From Sphingomonas liriopis (GTDB lineage Bacteria; Pseudomonadota; Alphaproteobacteria; Sphingomonadales; Sphingomonadaceae), in contig NZ_JAMLDY010000020.1 of assembly GCF_024211255.1 (NCBI RefSeq), positions 1 to 64,000 of the forward strand: a stretch of 64,000 nucleotides of DNA, written 5' to 3'. Both the position numbers and the translations under genes were made by a program. This document shows, piece by piece, positions 61,004 to 64,000 of this stretch. The notes under the pieces are model-generated. The model worked only from the letters and a program-made list of their open reading frames with translations. It was not told where the DNA came from and did no database searches. Position 1 is the first letter of the stretch. Each line of letters begins with the position of its first letter.

Positions 61004-63952
61004 TCAGAACCGGTAGCCGACCCGGAACTGCACCCGCCGCGGCAGCGTCAGCGTGCCGGTGGCATTCTGCGCGTTGGCAGGCGTCAGCGGATCGGCGACC
61101 TGGCCGTTTGCCTGCACCTGGTTGTTGAAATAACCGTCGAAACCGGTGAAGTTCTTGTTGTTGAACGCATTGAACAGGTCGACCGCCAGGCTGACCTCAT
61201 GCTTTTCGAACAGCTCGACCTTCTTTTCCAGCGTCAGATTGACCTCGCAATAGGCCCACAGTCCCTTGATGCAGTTCTTCTCGGGATAGCGCGCGGTGAC
61301 GCGGCCCTGCGCCGGGTTGGTCGCGTCGAACACCTGATAGGCTTGGCCCGATCCGAACGTCGACAGCGTCGAGAACTGGAAGCCCCAGGGCAGGTCGACG
61401 ATGCTCGAGATCACCAGATGGTGCCGCTCGTCACCGGCACGCGGGCGATAGCCATAGGCGTCCGGCGTGACGCCATCCAGGCTGAACAGATCGCCGCCGT
61501 TCTGCTCGCCCTTCGACAGCGTATAGTTGATGTTGACGCCCCAGCCCGACGACTGGGTATAATCCTTGTCGATCGTCGCAAACAGCGCCTTGTAGCGCGT
61601 GTCGAGCCCGTCATAGCCGATCAACACGTTGGCATAGCCGAAGCTGTTGGCGAGCGCGGTGTTGCAGCAATTGCCCAGGCCATTGTTGGTCCGCGTCGCG
61701 AACAGCGTCGTATAGCCGTTGCGGCCACGCACGTAGCTGCCGGTCAGGCTGGTGCGGAAGATGCCGACGCGCTGGCGGACGCCGATGCTGAACTGGTCGG
61801 TGACGGGCGGCTTGGCATTGTTCTTGACCGCGAACAATTCCGGCCGACCGGTGGTGCCGGTCGCCTGCAGCGCGAGCAGACCGTCGCGCGTCAGGTACTT
61901 GGGGTCCCAGGCGACGGTCGGGTTGCCGTTGATCGTCTGGTTGCCGTTGCGCGAGAAGTAGAAGTTATAGATGCCATATTGCAGGCGATATTGCTCGTCG
62001 AGCGTGTTGTTGAACACGTTGCGATCGTAATAGCGGCCGTATCCACCGAACAGCACCGTGCGCTGGTCGCCGGCAAAGTCGTAGCTGAAGCCGGCACGCG
62101 GCTGGAACATCTTCTTGTACGCCGGACGATCGGTGCCATCGGTGATATAGTCGTTGGCGTTGAAGTAATAGGTCTGGGGCAGGCCGCGCAGCAACGCCGC
62201 CGCCTGTACCGGCGTGACGTAGCGGTTATTGAACATGTTGGACTCATAGTCCCACCGCAGGCCCAGGTTCAGCTGCAGCTTGTCGGTGATGTTCCAGTCG
62301 TCCTGCGCATACAGGCCGAGTTGCGAATTGGACGCCGCGATTCGTGTGTTGCCAAGGCCCAATTGCGCCTGTGCTGGGAAGGTGAAGTCCAGTCCGTTGG
62401 TCGTGTCCACGCGATAGGTATAGGTCGGCTGGACGTAGAACAGCTTCTGGAATTCATAATCCTGGAAGGCGAACTTGATCCCCGCCTTGAACACATGACC
62501 GTCCAGACCACTGTAGGTCACGTCGTCACGCAGCGTATAGCTCTGCTGATTGATCCGCTGGCTGGCATTCTTGCCGCCGAAGGTGATGACGCCGTCATAG
62601 ATGAAGGTCGGCGAGTTGGGGTTCAGCGACGTCGGATTATAGACGTAGTTGAGGTAGCTCGCATTCCATTCGTTGACGAAGTCGTTGCCGGTATACGTCC
62701 ACTTGAACGCATAGGTATCGACGGTGTTCTTCTTGTTCTCCGCCGCCGAATAGGCGGTGTTGCTGGGACCGCCGAAGCCCTGGATGTCGGTCTCCCGGCG
62801 CTTCGAATAGGAAACGTCGAAGACCTGCGCCGAGTCCGGCGTGAAGGTCAGCTTGCCGAAGTAGAAGTCGCCGCGGAACGGGCTGACGAATGCGCCTTCA
62901 TACTGGCCGAATGCGGCGAGGTTGGCGGCGGTGCGATTGCCCAGGCGAACGTTGAATGCGCGGTCCTGATCGTTGCCTTCATAGGCGCCGAAGAAGAACA
63001 GCTTGTCCTTGATGATCGGCCCGCCCAGCGACACGCCGTACTGCTTGCGCTTGAACGCCGGCTCGGCATTGCCGTCGCGCTTGTCGATATAGGATTTCTC
63101 GGCAAGGCTGCGGTCGGTATACTGGCCGAACGCTTCGCCGTGGAATTCGTTGGTACCCGACTTGGTCACCGCGGTGACGATCGCCGCGCCGGCCTGTTCG
63201 TATTCGGCCTTGTAGTTCTGCGTCAGCACGCGGAATTCGCCGATGGCGAGCTGGCCGAACGGGTTGCCGCGGCTGTCCTGCTGGCCGGCGATGCCGCCGT
63301 CGAGCACCTGGTTCTTCAGGCTGATGCCGTCGATGAAGACGTTGACCTGGCTGCGCGTCGAGGCGCCCGACTGGATGCCCTTGTTCTGTTCGCTGTCGAT
63401 ATAGGTGACGCCCGGCGCCAGCGCGGCGAAACTCAGGAAGTTGCGGTCGGTCTGCGGCAGGGCGCGGATCTGTGCCTGGCTGACGTTGGTCGCGACCTCG
63501 CTGGTGCGCGTCTCGATGAGGCGGCTGCCGGTGACGACGATGTCGCCGCCCTCGTTGGTGGCGGTGCTGCCGCCGACCGTGGTCGTCTCGGCGGGGGCGG
63601 CTTCGCCCAGCGTCGCATCCAGCGTCGCCGACTGGCCGACGCCGACCGACACCAGCCGCTCGAAGGTCAGGCCGTTCGCGCCGGTGATCGTGATCCGGTA
63701 TTCGCCGGGACGCAGGCCGTTCAGCGCATAGGCGCCGTTGGCGGCGGTGACGGCGCGGAACGTCTGATTGGTGCCGGTGCTGACCGCGGTGACGCTCGCG
63801 CCTGCGATCGGCACGCCGTCGGCACCGCTGACCTGACCGCGCAGCTGCGCCGTGGTCGTCTGCGCGGCGAGCGGCGCCGCAAGGGCGACGCCGCCGAGGA
63901 TGGTGGTGGTGGCGAGCGCGGCGCGCAGCGCGCCGGCGGTAAAGGTCTTCAT
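61004..63952 (-). CDS. TonB-dependent receptor with N-terminal carboxypeptidase-regulatory-like domain (Oar-like)
   Basis: A 982-residue outer-membrane receptor. The signal peptide covers about 1-31 (ending AAPLAAQ). Residues 32-115 are a CarboxypepD_reg-like Ig domain (AQLRGQVSGADGVPIAGASV, ANGAYALNGLRPGEYRIT). The plug (about 130-260) has GDIVVTGSRLIETRTSEVAT and SQVNVFIDGISLKNQVLDGG. The barrel ends FRVGYRF with terminal Phe, needed for outer-membrane insertion. Size and domain order fit Oar-type receptors. Its partner GH144-like lipoprotein suggests glycan uptake. The gene is complete; the promoter lies at the window's right edge. Confidence 0.93.
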   Translation of the reverse strand: MKTFTAGALRAALATTTILGGVALAAPLAAQTTTAQLRGQVSGADGVPIAGASVTAVSTGTNQTFRAVTAANGAYALNGLRPGEYRITITGANGLTFERLVSVGVGQSATLDATLGEAAPAETTTVGGSTATNEGGDIVVTGSRLIETRTSEVATNVSQAQIRALPQTDRNFLSFAALAPGVTYIDSEQNKGIQSGASTRSQVNVFIDGISLKNQVLDGGIAGQQDSRGNPFGQLAIGEFRVLTQNYKAEYEQAGAAIVTAVTKSGTNEFHGEAFGQYTDRSLAEKSYIDKRDGNAEPAFKRKQYGVSLGGPIIKDKLFFFGAYEGNDQDRAFNVRLGNRTAANLAAFGQYEGAFVSPFRGDFYFGKLTFTPDSAQVFDVSYSKRRETDIQGFGGPSNTAYSAAENKKNTVDTYAFKWTYTGNDFVNEWNASYLNYVYNPTSLNPNSPTFIYDGVITFGGKNASQRINQQSYTLRDDVTYSGLDGHVFKAGIKFAFQDYEFQKLFYVQPTYTYRVDTTNGLDFTFPAQAQLGLGNTRIAASNSQLGLYAQDDWNITDKLQLNLGLRWDYESNMFNNRYVTPVQAAALLRGLPQTYYFNANDYITDGTDRPAYKKMFQPRAGFSYDFAGDQRTVLFGGYGRYYDRNVFNNTLDEQYRLQYGIYNFYFSRNGNQTINGNPTVAWDPKYLTRDGLLALQATGTTGRPELFAVKNNAKPPVTDQFSIGVRQRVGIFRTSLTGSYVRGRNGYTTLFATRTNNGLGNCCNTALANSFGYANVLIGYDGLDTRYKALFATIDKDYTQSSGWGVNINYTLSKGEQNGGDLFSLDGVTPDAYGYRPRAGDERHHLVISSIVDLPWGFQFSTLSTFGSGQAYQVFDATNPAQGRVTARYPEKNCIKGLWAYCEVNLTLEKKVELFEKHEVSLAVDLFNAFNNKNFTGFDGYFNNQVQANGQVADPLTPANAQNATGTLTLPRRVQFRVGYRF

Positions 63953-64000
63953 GTCTGTTCCCCTTTGCGGCAGGTCGTTCGGCGACGGCCCTGCTGATGT

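Noticed and set aside
61199..63997. A 932-codon plus-strand frame opposite the Oar-like receptor
   Set aside because: Another antisense artefact of codon composition in a real TonB receptor gene.

Overview
The window is high-GC DNA that looks like a chromosome segment of a Sphingomonas-type alphaproteobacterium (Sphingomonadales). The reasons are two large TonB-dependent receptors, an autotransporter protease, the non-phosphorylative L-rhamnose pathway known from Sphingomonas, the nusA-infB-pnp translation/RNA operon, and many short palindromic repeats in the intergenic spaces. I saw no rRNA, tRNA or CRISPR array. Taxon is inferred from gene content only.

Layout. 0-2.3 kb: the tail of an IS110-type transposase and an OmpR-type two-component pair. 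2.8-14.5 kb: an L-rhamnose catabolic island. It holds a TonB receptor, an IclR regulator and lutCBA on the minus strand, and divergently L-rhamnonate dehydratase, a diketo-sugar-acid hydrolase, an SDR dehydrogenase, a lactonase and the RhaT symporter. The pathway should end in pyruvate plus L-lactate, and LutABC would oxidise the lactate. 14.8-28.0 kb: the core operon rimP-nusA-ylxR-infB-rbfA-truB-rpsO-pnp on the minus strand, interrupted by accessory genes (tautomerase, an antisense GIY-YIG gene framed by repeats, a VapBC-like pair, thymidine kinase, an M50 protease). 28.2-34.7 kb: a PQQ-type sugar dehydrogenase lipoprotein, two hotdog thioesterases, crotonase, SDR, thiolase and nitroreductase. 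35-40.5 kb: an RhlE-type RNA helicase and a 1230-residue autotransporter serine protease. 40.5-41.6 kb: a gene-free stretch packed with repeat remnants. 41.6-52.0 kb: a catabolic cluster with PadR, TetR and LysR regulators, an acyl-CoA ligase, an NTF2-like protein, a FadH-type reductase, an SDR, a carotenoid/stilbene cleavage oxygenase and a Gfo/Idh/MocA oxidoreductase. 52.4-59.0 kb: acyl-CoA dehydrogenase, an FAH-family hydrolase, and E1alpha, E1beta and E2 of a branched-chain 2-oxoacid dehydrogenase. 59-64 kb: a small secreted protein, a GH144-like lipoprotein and an Oar-like TonB receptor.

The strongest unusual signal is the behaviour of the repeats. At least five families of palindromic elements fill the gaps. 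Two have landed in frame inside essential or central genes: a 141-bp palindrome inside truB and a roughly 87-bp element inside the E2 linker. Two near-identical copies of roughly 217 bp differ by inversion of their core. One copy carries matching changes in both arms that keep the hairpin perfectly paired. Elements also frame the GIY-YIG gene inside the nusA operon and supply the apparent ribosome-binding site of the E1beta gene.
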